Notes: a model not told the origin generated them from the sequence alone. A DNA stretch of 9,541 bases from CAZJNX01 sp964547415 (GCA_964547415.1 CAZJNX010000185.1:1-9541), one strand, 5' to 3'; positions 1 to 6,389 are shown, counted from the stretch's first letter. A program made the numbers and translations.

Positions 1-142
1 CGGCGCCGTCGTGCACCTCACCGATCTTGTGCGACCGGCCGGTGTAGAACAGGATCCGCTCGGTCGTCGTCGTCTTTCCGGCATCGATGTGAGCCATGAT
101 GCCGAAATTGCGATAGTCTTCGATCTTGTGGGTGCGGGACAT
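1..142 (-). CDS. fusA: Elongation factor G, N-terminal fragment (cut by window edge)
   Basis: Translation elongation factor G, the cytoplasmic GTPase that drives tRNA-mRNA translocation and, with RRF, ribosome recycling. Only the first 47 codons are present; the rest lies beyond position 1. The peptide opens MSRTHKIEDYRNFGIMAHID and carries the G1/Walker A loop AHIDAGKTTT followed by ERILFYTG, a run diagnostic for EF-G. The start is the ATG at complement 140-142, with a modest Shine-Dalgarno (GAGTGAG, complement 151-157) 8 nt upstream. It follows rpsG after 40 nt, the order rpsL-rpsG-fusA of the str operon, and is presumably co-transcribed with both. Nothing in the visible part is unusual. 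Confidence 0.96.
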   Translation of the reverse strand, partial: MSRTHKIEDYRNFGIMAHIDAGKTTTTERILFYTGRSHKIGEVHDGA

Positions 143-182
143 GACGCGCGCTCACTCGGGTTCGTGTTGGGCTTCCGCCGGC

Positions 183-653
183 TTACCAGCGATAGTGGGA
201 GAAAGCCCGGTTGGCTTCCGCCATCTTGTGCGTGTCCTCACGCTTCTTCACGGCCGTGCCACGGTTGTTGGCCGCGTCCAGCAGCTCGCCCGACAGGCGG
301 TCGACCATGGTCTTCTCGTTCCGCTTGCGCGCCGCCGTGATGAGCCAGCGGATCGCCAGCGCCTGGCGCCGCTCCGGACGGACCTCCACCGGCACCTGGT
401 AGGTGGCGCCACCGACACGGCGGGAGCGAACCTCCACCTGCGGCGCCACGTTGCCGAGCGCGTCGTGGAACAGCTGTACGGGATCCTGCCGCGCCTTGCG
501 CTCGATCACGTCCAGCGCGCCGTACACGATCTTCTCGGCGGCAGACTTCTTGCCGTCGTACATGATCGAGTTCATGAACTTCGACAGGGTGATGTCGCCG
601 AACTTCGCGTCCGGCAGGACCTCACGCTTTTCCGCCCGGTGGCGACGGGACAT
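183..653 (-). CDS. rpsG: 30S ribosomal protein S7
   Basis: Ribosomal protein S7, which nucleates assembly of the 30S head on 16S rRNA and lines the E site. The frame gives 156 residues, the usual bacterial length, opening MSRRHRAEKREVLPDAKFGD. Family signatures include SKFMNSIMYDGKKSAAE (about residues 24-40), the GNVAPQVEVRSRRVGGATYQ stretch (about 67-86) and the C-terminal MAEANRAFSHYRW. It ends in TAA. It starts 9 nt after the rpsL stop, so translation of the two is probably coupled. In E. coli, S7 represses its operon by binding a roughly 100-nt S12-S7 intercistronic mRNA structure; a 9-nt gap cannot hold that structure, so any feedback here must use another site. Confidence 0.98.
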   Translation of the reverse strand: MSRRHRAEKREVLPDAKFGDITLSKFMNSIMYDGKKSAAEKIVYGALDVIERKARQDPVQLFHDALGNVAPQVEVRSRRVGGATYQVPVEVRPERRQALAIRWLITAARKRNEKTMVDRLSGELLDAANNRGTAVKKREDTHKMAEANRAFSHYRW

Positions 654-659
654 CGCGAA

Positions 660-664
660 CTCCT
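660..664 (-). promoter_or_regulatory. rpsG Shine-Dalgarno overlapping the rpsL stop codon
   Basis: AGGAG lies 6 nt upstream of the rpsG ATG and shares bases with the TAG stop of rpsL (complement 663-665). Ribosomes finishing rpsL therefore end on the rpsG initiation site, which favours translational coupling of S12 and S7. Confidence 0.75.
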
Positions 665-1034
665 ACTTCGGCCGCTTGGCGCCGTACTTGGACCGGCGCT
701 GCTTGCGGTTCTTGACGCCCTGGGTGTCGAGGACGCCGCGGATGATGTGGTAGCGCACGCCCGGCAGGTCCTTCACCCGGCCGCCGCGGATCATGACCAC
801 CGAGTGCTCCTGGAGGTTGTGCCCTTCGCCCGGAATGTAGCCGATGACCTCGAAGCCGTTGGTCAACCGGATCTTCGCCACCTTGCGGAGCGCCGAGTTC
901 GGCTTCTTCGGCGTCGTCGTGTAGACGCGGGTGCACACGCCGCGCTTCTGGGGGCAGGCCTCCATGGCCGGCACCTTGTTGCGCTTGGCCGGCGCCTTCC
1001 TCGGATGGCGGATCAGCTGGTTGATCGTCGGCAT
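663..1034 (-). CDS. rpsL: 30S ribosomal protein S12
   Basis: Ribosomal protein S12, at the decoding centre of the 30S subunit. The 123-residue product opens MPTINQLIRHPRKAPAKRNK and contains the conserved CPQKRGVCTRVYTTTPKKPN block (27-46), GEGHNLQEHSVVMIRGGRVK (69-88) and the PGVRYH loop (91-96). The two lysines where streptomycin-resistance changes classically occur (Lys43 in TPKKPNS and Lys88 in VKDLPG) are wild type, so a streptomycin-sensitive ribosome is inferred. Asp89, the residue methylthiolated in many bacteria, is present. The frame stays open far upstream, but family length and alignment fix the start at the ATG at complement 1032-1034, preceded by GAGAGGAAC (complement 1051-1059). 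It is the first gene of the local str operon, with its own promoter about 220 nt upstream. Confidence 0.98.
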   Translation of the reverse strand: MPTINQLIRHPRKAPAKRNKVPAMEACPQKRGVCTRVYTTTPKKPNSALRKVAKIRLTNGFEVIGYIPGEGHNLQEHSVVMIRGGRVKDLPGVRYHIIRGVLDTQGVKNRKQRRSKYGAKRPK

Positions 1035-1253
1035 GAAGTCCGTCCGTTCGGTTCCTCTCGCGCACGCCACACGCCCGCTCAAGCATAAGCGGCACCGCGG
1101 CCTGCCCCCTTGGGCCTGGCCCGATGCCGGCGGCCAGAGGATCCCCGGCGGGATCATGGCAACGGGAATGTGTGGTGCGACCCCACGACCCCTGCCGGCG
1201 CTGCACGCGACCGTGCCGCGCCGATCACCGAGAAGTTGCCGTGGAGTGGCGGC

Positions 1254-1282
1254 GATATATTGGAAACCGCCGGGAGCGTCAA
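1254..1282 (-). promoter_or_regulatory. Housekeeping (RpoD-type) promoter for rpsL-rpsG-fusA
   Basis: On the minus strand a -35 box TTGACG (complement 1277-1282) is followed after exactly 17 nt by a -10-like TATATC (complement 1254-1259). The -35 matches five of six consensus bases and the spacing is optimal. The AT-rich patch around the -10 stands out from very GC-rich surroundings. Transcription would start near 1246-1248, giving an rpsL leader of about 210 nt. It sits directly downstream of the candidate terminator of the sor unit, the place expected for an independent str-operon promoter. Confidence 0.65.
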
Positions 1283-1296
1283 CCCACCGCGTCGGG

Positions 1297-1328
1297 AAAA
1301 TCCCCCGGGGCGCCGCGCGGCGCCGGGA
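1297..1328 (-). terminator. Candidate intrinsic terminator after sorB
   Basis: On the minus strand a very GC-rich hairpin, with arms GGCGCC (1319-1324 and 1309-1314) around a GCGC loop and an outer TCCC/GGGA pairing (1325-1328 with 1301-1304, four unpaired bases on one side), is followed at once by TTTT (complement 1297-1300). The T-run is short, but in this GC-rich DNA it is distinctive, and the position between sorB and the rpsL promoter fits. The hairpin core is a self-complementary GC block that could pair in other registers. Confidence 0.5.
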
Positions 1329-1417
1329 CGAAGCCATGCCGTCAGCGCAGGGCCCGCGGCACGACCCGATCCCGGCGACCGCGCGCCGCCGCCGGGAAGG
1401 CCGGCAGAGGCTGGCCG

Positions 1418-1891
1418 TCAGCGGGTGGAGGAGAAGTGGGTCGTGAGGTAGGAGAGGACCTGTTCCTCGAGCGCGGGCGGCAGCGGTGCCATGCCCTGCT
1501 CCTCGGTCATCCACTTCAGCGTGTAGTGCCAGCGCTCGTCCGTCATGCGCTGCTGCTTGACGATGTCGAGCCCGTGGCACCCGCTGCACAGGGTGTAGAC
1601 GAGGACCGCGCCGTCCCCCTTCGGCAGGTTGCCGAACTCGGGCGCGAGTTCGACGCCCGCGTCGTCGCCGCCGGGCCGGGACGGCGTCCGGGCGAGCGGG
1701 TCGTAGCCGCCTGCGGGCGCCATCGGGTTGTAGCCGCCCGAGGCGGCGAGCGGGTCGTATCCGCCCCCCGCCATCGGATCGGCGGCGTCGCCCGCGGCGA
1801 GGCGGATCTCGCCGGCCGGCACCGGCACGGCGCATGCGAGAAGGGCGAGGATCGAGAACGCCCCGGCCGTCGCCGGGGATGGAAGGATCAT
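1418..1891 (-). CDS. sorB: SorB-type c-type cytochrome subunit of sulfite dehydrogenase
   Basis: Small periplasmic monohaem cytochrome c of 157 residues, inferred to accept electrons from the sulfite dehydrogenase encoded just upstream. The haem site is CSGCH (Cys102, Cys105, His106). The likely sixth ligand is Met134 in EEQGM, with Met127 as alternative. The N-terminus has a hydrophobic core (about 10-23) and a plausible signal-peptidase site after VPA (26). LLAC at 17-20 is a weak lipobox, so a lipoprotein is possible. Residues 43-67 form a Gly/Tyr/Pro repeat that probably acts as a flexible linker before the haem domain (about 90-157). The ATG at complement 1889-1891 was chosen because GGAG lies 8 nt upstream and the signal peptide follows directly. 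The frame is open further upstream, but that stretch overlaps sorA in another frame. The 74-nt gap to sorA implies one operon. Confidence 0.86.
   Translation of the reverse strand: MILPSPATAGAFSILALLACAVPVPAGEIRLAAGDAADPMAGGGYDPLAASGGYNPMAPAGGYDPLARTPSRPGGDDAGVELAPEFGNLPKGDGAVLVYTLCSGCHGLDIVKQQRMTDERWHYTLKWMTEEQGMAPLPPALEEQVLSYLTTHFSSTR
1691..1765 (-). repeat. Tandem GGY-(D/N)-P-(L/M)-A repeat inside sorB
   Basis: Three consecutive units read GGYDPLAAS, GGYNPMAPA and GGYDPLA (residues 43-67 of the cytochrome). At the DNA level the units are about 27-30 bp and clearly related. They lie between signal peptide and haem domain, where a flexible tether would be expected, and could vary in number between strains by slippage. 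Confidence 0.75.
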
Positions 1892-1921
1892 TTCGTCGTC
1901 TCCGGAAACACGTCGGACAGG

Positions 1922-1946
1922 CCGGCCCCGCCGGTGGCGGGGCCGG
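1922..1946 (-). other. Perfect GC hairpin between sorA and sorB
   Basis: An exact 11-bp inverted repeat (CCGGCCCCGCC and its complement) flanks a 3-nt loop in the 74-nt sorA-sorB gap. It begins 20 nt after the sorA stop on the minus strand. No T-run follows, so it is not a standard intrinsic terminator. It more likely stabilises the 3' end of the sorA message or attenuates read-through, letting the catalytic subunit and the cytochrome be made in different amounts. Confidence 0.6.
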
Positions 1947-1965
1947 AACAGCGGCGCACTCGCCC

Positions 1966-3309
1966 TCACGTGGCGAACAGGGCGATCCGGTGCTGCATGT
2001 TGTTGCCGTAGCCGCGGGGGTTCCAGCCCGGCACAATGGGCGGCTGCATCACGCCGTCCTTGTCGGTCGCCCGCGCCCAGACCTCGTAGTAGCCGGCCTC
2101 GGGCAGGGTCACGTTCGCCGTCCAGCGCTGCCAGGCGAACGGGTTCGGCGGGTCCTTGAGGTCGGCTCGCTGCCACGTCTGGCCGAAGTCGATGGACACG
2201 TCCATCGCGGCCACGTCCCCCTTGCCGGACCAGGCGTGCCCGCGCACCTCGACCGGCTGGCCGCTCGGCACCTCGACGCCCGTCGCCGGGCGGGTGATGA
2301 TGGACTTCACGGGCATTTCCATCATCACCACCATGTCCTCCTCCGGCACCTCCGTGCCCGGCGCCACCGGATAGGCCGGCATGCGGTAGGAGTAGCCCGT
2401 CATCTTCGGCCCGTCGTGCTCCCGGTCGCGGATCCAGATGCGGTTGAGGAACTTCTGGGAGGCCGAGCCCGGGAAGCCCGGCACGACGAGGCGCAGCGGG
2501 AAGCCGTGGATCGGCGGCACCGGTTCGCCGTTCATCTCCCAGGCGATCATGCACTCCGGCCCCATCGCCTTCTCGATCGGCACGCCGCGGGAGATGACGA
2601 CCTTGTTCGGGTCGCCCGACAGGTGCATGTCGTTGCCGTAGTGGGCCGTGTAGACGGCGGACGGCTTCAGCCCGGCCGCATTCAGGACATCGGCGAGGCG
2701 CACGCCGGTCCACCGTGCGTTGCCGACGGCGCCGAGGGTCCACTGGTTGCCCGACGCGCCCGGGCGGAAGAAGGAGCGGCCGTTGCCGCCGCACTCCAGC
2801 CAGAGCTGCTGCGTGACGGTCTCGAACCGGGCCTTCAGATCGTCGATCGACAGGGTGAGCGGGTTCTCCACCTCCCCGTCCACGGTGAGTGTCCAGCCCG
2901 CCGCGTCCTGGTTGCGCGCGGTCTGCGGCATCAGGCCGTTCTGGCGGATGAAGAAATGCTTGGTCGGCGTGATGTCCGGGTCGAGGAGGGTGACGGGCGT
3001 CTCCGCGTTGAGCGGCCGCTCGCCGAGGACGGTGAGACCCTCCTTCTCCGCCAGCGCCGCCATGTCGCCGTCCGCGGCGAAGGCGACCGGCATCAGCCCG
3101 GCGGGCATGTTGCGGTGGAAGGGGATCGCCGCGCCCAGCATGGCGCCCATGGTGGCGAGGCCCGCGCCCCTCAGGAAACCCCGGCGGTCGGGGTGGCTGA
3201 CGCGGCCGAACACGATCCGGTCGGCGTTCTCCGGATCCTCGCGATAGATCTCCTCGACGCTCGGGGCTGCGCCATCTTTCAAGAACAGTTTCCTTGCCGG
3301 TCCAGTCAA
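1966..3309 (-). CDS. sorA: SorA-family sulfite dehydrogenase, molybdenum catalytic subunit
   Basis: Periplasmic molybdopterin enzyme of the sulfite oxidase family, oxidising sulfite to sulfate and passing electrons to a cytochrome c. It has 447 residues. A twin-arginine signal lies at 42-63 (DRRGFLRGAG, then a hydrophobic stretch), with a likely cleavage site after VAFA (78), so it should be exported folded by Tat. About 40 residues precede the RR pair, long for a signal n-region. The Mo-binding domain spans about 100-310. Cys173 in LECGGNGRSFF is the expected molybdenum ligand, and HGFPLRLVVPG (268-278) is a conserved cofactor-site motif. The C-terminal dimerisation domain (about 330-445) includes GHAWSGKGDV. 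The start is TTG, backed by AGGAGG 6 nt upstream. The adjacent cytochrome gene supports SorA over SoxC, which normally sits in a sox cluster with soxD; a SoxC-like role is the main alternative. Confidence 0.92.
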   Translation of the reverse strand: MTGPARKLFLKDGAAPSVEEIYREDPENADRIVFGRVSHPDRRGFLRGAGLATMGAMLGAAIPFHRNMPAGLMPVAFAADGDMAALAEKEGLTVLGERPLNAETPVTLLDPDITPTKHFFIRQNGLMPQTARNQDAAGWTLTVDGEVENPLTLSIDDLKARFETVTQQLWLECGGNGRSFFRPGASGNQWTLGAVGNARWTGVRLADVLNAAGLKPSAVYTAHYGNDMHLSGDPNKVVISRGVPIEKAMGPECMIAWEMNGEPVPPIHGFPLRLVVPGFPGSASQKFLNRIWIRDREHDGPKMTGYSYRMPAYPVAPGTEVPEEDMVVMMEMPVKSIITRPATGVEVPSGQPVEVRGHAWSGKGDVAAMDVSIDFGQTWQRADLKDPPNPFAWQRWTANVTLPEAGYYEVWARATDKDGVMQPPIVPGWNPRGYGNNMQHRIALFAT

Positions 3310-3827
3310 GACGTTCCTCCTGGTGGTCGCCGGTCGACGGGTGCGGTCCCCGCGCGCGGGCTTGTTAGCACGGTGAGGTTATCGCGCGCCGCGCGTCCGG
3401 GCAATGATCTGCAAGTCGCAAGGGCCGCCCGTTCCTTTGCGCCGGGGACCGCGTCGCGTCGCGGCGGCGCGATGGTCCGGGCCGCCCGGATGGGGGCGGC
3501 GGTGCGCGGCCCGACGGACACCAGGGCGCGGCCGGCGGGCACGCGGAGAGACAGGGCCCGAAAACCGAGGGGGCGCGCGGTGGAACCGAGCGTGCTTACG
3601 TTCCGATTCTCCGCTGGTCGATCGATTCCCCGTAAGGCCGGGTGACGAGCCAGAGTGCCATCTTCTCACCTCATTCAAGGGTCGGCCGGCTCCCTCCAGC
3701 GCATGCGATCCACATCGCGGTGCTTGACGGCGACCTCGAGGCGACGCTGAATCGGCGGACGTCCGAATGGTGGCGGTCGCGTGTCGAACCGCGGCCACGA
3801 TCCAAGGCCCCTGCCCCGGAGGTCGAA
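3310..3827. other. Divergent intergenic region upstream of sorA
   Basis: About 520 bp between sorA and the next plus-strand start. No intact gene is convincing: the open frames on both strands give Arg/Gly/Pro-rich translations typical of GC-rich non-coding DNA. On the minus strand a weak promoter-like pair for sorA, TTGCCC (complement 3399-3404) and GATAAC (complement 3378-3383), is separated by only 15 nt. I hold it as a possibility only. The sequence CGCTGGTCGATC at 3612-3623 recurs at 4196-4207. Confidence 0.45.
3316..3321 (-). promoter_or_regulatory. Shine-Dalgarno fixing the TTG start of sorA
   Basis: A full-consensus AGGAGG lies 6 nt upstream of the TTG at complement 3307-3309. No ATG or GTG is equally well placed, and the next residues lead into the Tat signal. 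The strong site supports the rare start codon. Confidence 0.75.
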
Positions 3828-4235
3828 GTGAGCATCTTTGACATCAACACAGCCGTGCTCGAGGATTACGAGGCGTCTGCCCGTTCGTTCGTGAACATCG
3901 AGGCGGACGATCTCACCGAAAGGATCGAAGACGCCGACCTCGAGGGCCGATACCCCCTTCGAGCTGTCCCGCGGCCCCGGCGCCGCGTCCGGCCCGGCGC
4001 GGACGATCCCGAAGTCCACCGTCGCGCCGCGCCTGTCTGGCGGATCGCCATGCGCGGTCAGCTCCTGGGGCCTCTCCTCCCCGTCCCGAAAACCGCGCCG
4101 GCCTGCCGGCACGTCGCCCCCGGACCATCGGCGAGGGCGATGCGGACGGGTTCGCGGAAGTCTCGGCCCGGCGAGACCGTCCGAACCAGACTGTGCGCTG
4201 GTCGATCCGTTGAGTCCGCGGCGGTGATCGCATAG
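3828..4235 (+). pseudogene. Probable relic of a large DEAD/DEAH-box helicase (N-terminal stub)
   Basis: A GTG at 3828 with GGAGG 5 nt upstream opens a frame of 135 codons ending in TAG. The first ~43 residues start VSIFDINTAVLEDYEASARS and continue through SFVNIEADDLTERIED to LEGRYP. From memory, this pattern (start, DY, RSF, acidic helix) is the extreme N-terminus of the very long DEAD/DEAH-box helicases, often with a C-terminal DUF1998, in defence islands. In that family the next element is a Trp-Pro-rich segment and then a Walker A helicase core; here the frame turns into Arg/Pro-rich sequence without motifs. I infer deletion or decay of a former defence gene. The bases from about 3957 to 4278 hold no recognisable domain in any frame. 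A short unrelated protein with a chance resemblance is the alternative. Confidence 0.38.
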
Positions 4236-4238
4236 GCA
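4210..4238 (+). promoter_or_regulatory. Weak candidate promoter for the helicase-zorA-zorB operon
   Basis: TTGAGT (4210-4215) is followed after 17 nt by TAGGCA (4233-4238), about 40 nt ahead of the helicase start. The -35 is fair but the -10 matches poorly, so this is only the best pair seen just upstream of the operon. Transcription could equally begin further upstream. Confidence 0.2.
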
Positions 4239-4278
4239 CGACTGCCGGTTCGGGCGATCGGAGGGAGCGGGAGAGGCG

Positions 4279-6369
4279 GTGCCGGAGACGGTCCAGCTCG
4301 GCTTGACGCCGGGGTTCATGCGCAGCCTTCAGGCGCTGACCGTCCAGGAGCAGGGGCAGGTCACCTCCGCGCTGATGGGCCTTGCGGCAGATAGCCGGTC
4401 GGCCGGCCTCAACATACACCCCATCAAGGGGGCCGACCAGCGCCTGCGCTCGGTCCGGGCGAGCCAGGACCTCAGGATCATCTGCCAGTTCGAGGGCGAT
4501 CTGCGCATCCTGCTCTACGCCGACCATCACGACCGGGCGTACGACTGGAGCCGCCGGCACCGGCTGGACGTTCATCCGGTCACCGGAACCGCCCAGATCG
4601 TCGAAACCGTCGAGCGGGTCGAGGAGAAGGTGGTCGAGGTCGAGCGGGAGATGCCGCTTCCGCCCCTCTTCGCCGGGGAGAGCGACGACTACCTGCTGTC
4701 GCTCGGCGTCCCGCCCGCGTGGACCGACACCGTCAGGGCGCTGCAGACCGTCGAGCAGCTCATGGGCCTGTGCGGCCGCCTTCCCGACGAAGCCTGGGAG
4801 GCCCTCGCCGAGCTCGCCGACGGGCGCCGGCCCGATCCGCGACCACGCCCCGCGCCGGGCGCGGACCCCTTCGCGACGGCCGACGCGCGGCGCCGCTTCC
4901 GCACCTTCGGCAGCGAGACCGACCTTCTCGCCGCGCTGGAGCGGCCGTGGGAGGAGTGGGCCGTCTACCTCCACCCGACCCAGTGGGACGCGGTGGAGAA
5001 GGACTTTTCCGGGCCCGCCCGCGTCACGGGGCCCGCCGGCACCGGCAAGAGCGTCGTCGCCATGCACCGCGCCGCCCGGCTCGCGCGGCGGGAAGGGGCG
5101 AGGGTCCTCCTGTCCACCTTCACGAGCGTTCTCGCCCAGCGCCTGTCGGACGGCATGGACGTCCTCCTGCGGCCCGGAACGCCGGAGCGCGGCCGGGTCG
5201 ACGTGCTTCACCTGCACGGGATCGCCCGGCGGCTCATGGCGGACGCGGGCCGGCGGGTCGACGTGGCGACGGACGACGACATCCGCGCGCTGATCGCGCG
5301 GCACCGCGGCGGGCTCGACCCGGAACGCTGGCCGGACGGCTTCCTGTTCGCCGAGTGGCTGGCGGTGATCGACTACTGGGGCGTCGCCGAGTGGCACTCC
5401 TACCGCGCCATCCCGCGCACCGGGCGCGGCGCGCGGCTGGCCGCCGAGGACCGGGAGACCCTCTGGCCGGTCTTCGCGGGCGTCCGGTCGGCCCTTGCAG
5501 ACGCCGGCAGGCTCACCTGGAACGACCTGTGCGGGGAGGCCGCCGCCCTCCTCGAGGCCGGTGAGGCGGCGCCCTTCGACCATGTCGTCCTCGACGAGGC
5601 GCAGGACTTCGGCCCGCGCGAACTCCACTTCGCCTCGCTGCTCGCCCGCAGTCCCCGGAACGGGCTGTTCTTCGCCGGAGACGTCGGGCAGCGGATCTAC
5701 AAATTCCCGTTCTCCTGGGCGCAGCTCGGCATCAACGTGCGCGGCCGTTCCGTGCGCCTTCGCGTCAACTACCGCACCAGCGGCGAGATCCGCTCCTTCG
5801 CGGACGCGCTCTTGCCGCGCGCGCTGGAGGAGATCGGCGGCGGCGAGGAGGGGCGGACGGCGCGCTCCCTCTTCAGCGGGCCCGAGCCGCGGATCGTCCC
5901 TTGCGCGGACCGCCACAAGGAAGCCTCCGTCGTCGGCCGCTTCGTCGCCGAGGCGCTGGAACGGGGCCTTGCGCCGCGGGAGATCGCGATCCTCGGCCGC
6001 ACCAGCCGGCGCGTCCGGGACGTCGCTGCGAAGGCGCTGAAGCACCTTTCCGTCGGCCACCAGCGCCTCAAGGACGACCGGGCGGACGCGGTGTACGCGG
6101 ACACGCTGCATGCGGCGAAGGGGCTCGAGTTCCGCCTCGTCGCCATCGTCGGCTGCGAGGACGGCGAGCTGCCGCTCAAAAAGGCGCTCGATGCGGAGAT
6201 CGAGGAGGAGGCGCGCGCCCAGGCCGAGGCGCGCGAGCGGCACCTCCTCTACGTCGGCTGCACCCGCGCCCGGGACGAACTCCTCGTCACCCACGTCGGC
6301 CGGCCGAGCCGGTTCCTCGCGTACGGGGGCGGTGCCCCGGCCGTGAGAGTGAATTGCGAGGACCGCTGA
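4279..6369 (+). CDS. RelE/ParE-toxin-like domain fused to a UvrD/Rep-type superfamily 1 helicase
   Basis: A 696-residue cytoplasmic fusion. Residues 1-96 fit the RelE/ParE toxin fold: DQRLRSVRASQDLRIICQ (53-70), RILLYADHHDRAYDW (76-90). A linker (97-230) precedes a full SF1A helicase: Walker A GPAGTGKS (251-258), Walker B DEAQD (439-443), motif III GDVGQRIY (467-474), motif IV NYRT (497-500), motif V LHAAKGLEF (610-618) and motif VI LLYVGCTRAR (656-665). All ATPase and translocation motifs are intact, so an ATP-driven 3'-5' ssDNA translocase is expected. No nuclease domain is seen. The GTG start has GGGAG 5 nt upstream, and a stop at 4225-4227 excludes a longer frame. zorA follows after 20 nt. 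I infer a nucleic-acid-acting component of the same defence operon. Whether the toxin-like domain cleaves RNA or only binds is unknown, and no antitoxin gene is adjacent. Confidence 0.92.
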   Translation: MPETVQLGLTPGFMRSLQALTVQEQGQVTSALMGLAADSRSAGLNIHPIKGADQRLRSVRASQDLRIICQFEGDLRILLYADHHDRAYDWSRRHRLDVHPVTGTAQIVETVERVEEKVVEVEREMPLPPLFAGESDDYLLSLGVPPAWTDTVRALQTVEQLMGLCGRLPDEAWEALAELADGRRPDPRPRPAPGADPFATADARRRFRTFGSETDLLAALERPWEEWAVYLHPTQWDAVEKDFSGPARVTGPAGTGKSVVAMHRAARLARREGARVLLSTFTSVLAQRLSDGMDVLLRPGTPERGRVDVLHLHGIARRLMADAGRRVDVATDDDIRALIARHRGGLDPERWPDGFLFAEWLAVIDYWGVAEWHSYRAIPRTGRGARLAAEDRETLWPVFAGVRSALADAGRLTWNDLCGEAAALLEAGEAAPFDHVVLDEAQDFGPRELHFASLLARSPRNGLFFAGDVGQRIYKFPFSWAQLGINVRGRSVRLRVNYRTSGEIRSFADALLPRALEEIGGGEEGRTARSLFSGPEPRIVPCADRHKEASVVGRFVAEALERGLAPREIAILGRTSRRVRDVAAKALKHLSVGHQRLKDDRADAVYADTLHAAKGLEFRLVAIVGCEDGELPLKKALDAEIEEEARAQAEARERHLLYVGCTRARDELLVTHVGRPSRFLAYGGGAPAVRVNCEDR

Positions 6370-6389
6370 CCCGTGCGGCCGAGGAGAGC

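Larger units (their letters stand above)
1035..1417 (-). other. Intergenic region: sorB 3' end, then str-operon control region
   Basis: This 383-bp gap between the sorB stop and the rpsL start holds no convincing gene. Read on the minus strand it contains, in order, a small hairpin just after the sorB stop (complement 1399-1416, seven pairs including one G-U, AGAG-type loop, no T-run), the candidate terminator at 1297-1328, the promoter at 1254-1282 and a leader of roughly 210 nt before rpsL. The leader is long for a ribosomal-protein operon and could carry regulation, but I recognise no known ribosomal-protein leader motif in it. Confidence 0.6.

Noticed and set aside
126..1088. A plus-strand open frame of 320 codons opposite rpsL and rpsG
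   Set aside because: It is the complement of two unmistakable ribosomal protein genes and has no domain of its own.
1035..2036. Long N-terminal extension of the rpsL frame to the far upstream start
   Set aside because: S12 proteins start at MPTINQL. The upstream part overlaps sorB in another frame, crosses the terminator and promoter, and reads as non-coding sequence.
1834..3645. A plus-strand open frame of 603 codons opposite sorA
   Set aside because: Its Arg/His/Gly-rich translation has no motifs, and the minus strand encodes a complete sulfite dehydrogenase with Tat signal and molybdenum-ligand Cys.
4121..4213. A 30-codon plus-strand stretch (RTIGEGDADGFAEVSARR, then VRWSIR and a stop) with coding-like codon use
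   Set aside because: It might be the C-terminal scrap of a deleted gene, but it has no start, no recognised domain and is too short to call.
3310..4278. Insertion sequence or transposase remnant in the gap
   Set aside because: I looked for transposase-like motifs and terminal inverted repeats around the decayed segment and found none I could support; only the chance-level 12-base direct repeat remains.
3675..4319. A minus-strand frame of 214 codons across the middle region
   Set aside because: No motif or convincing ribosome site, with Arg/Pro/Gly-rich composition. It would overlap the start of the well-supported helicase gene.
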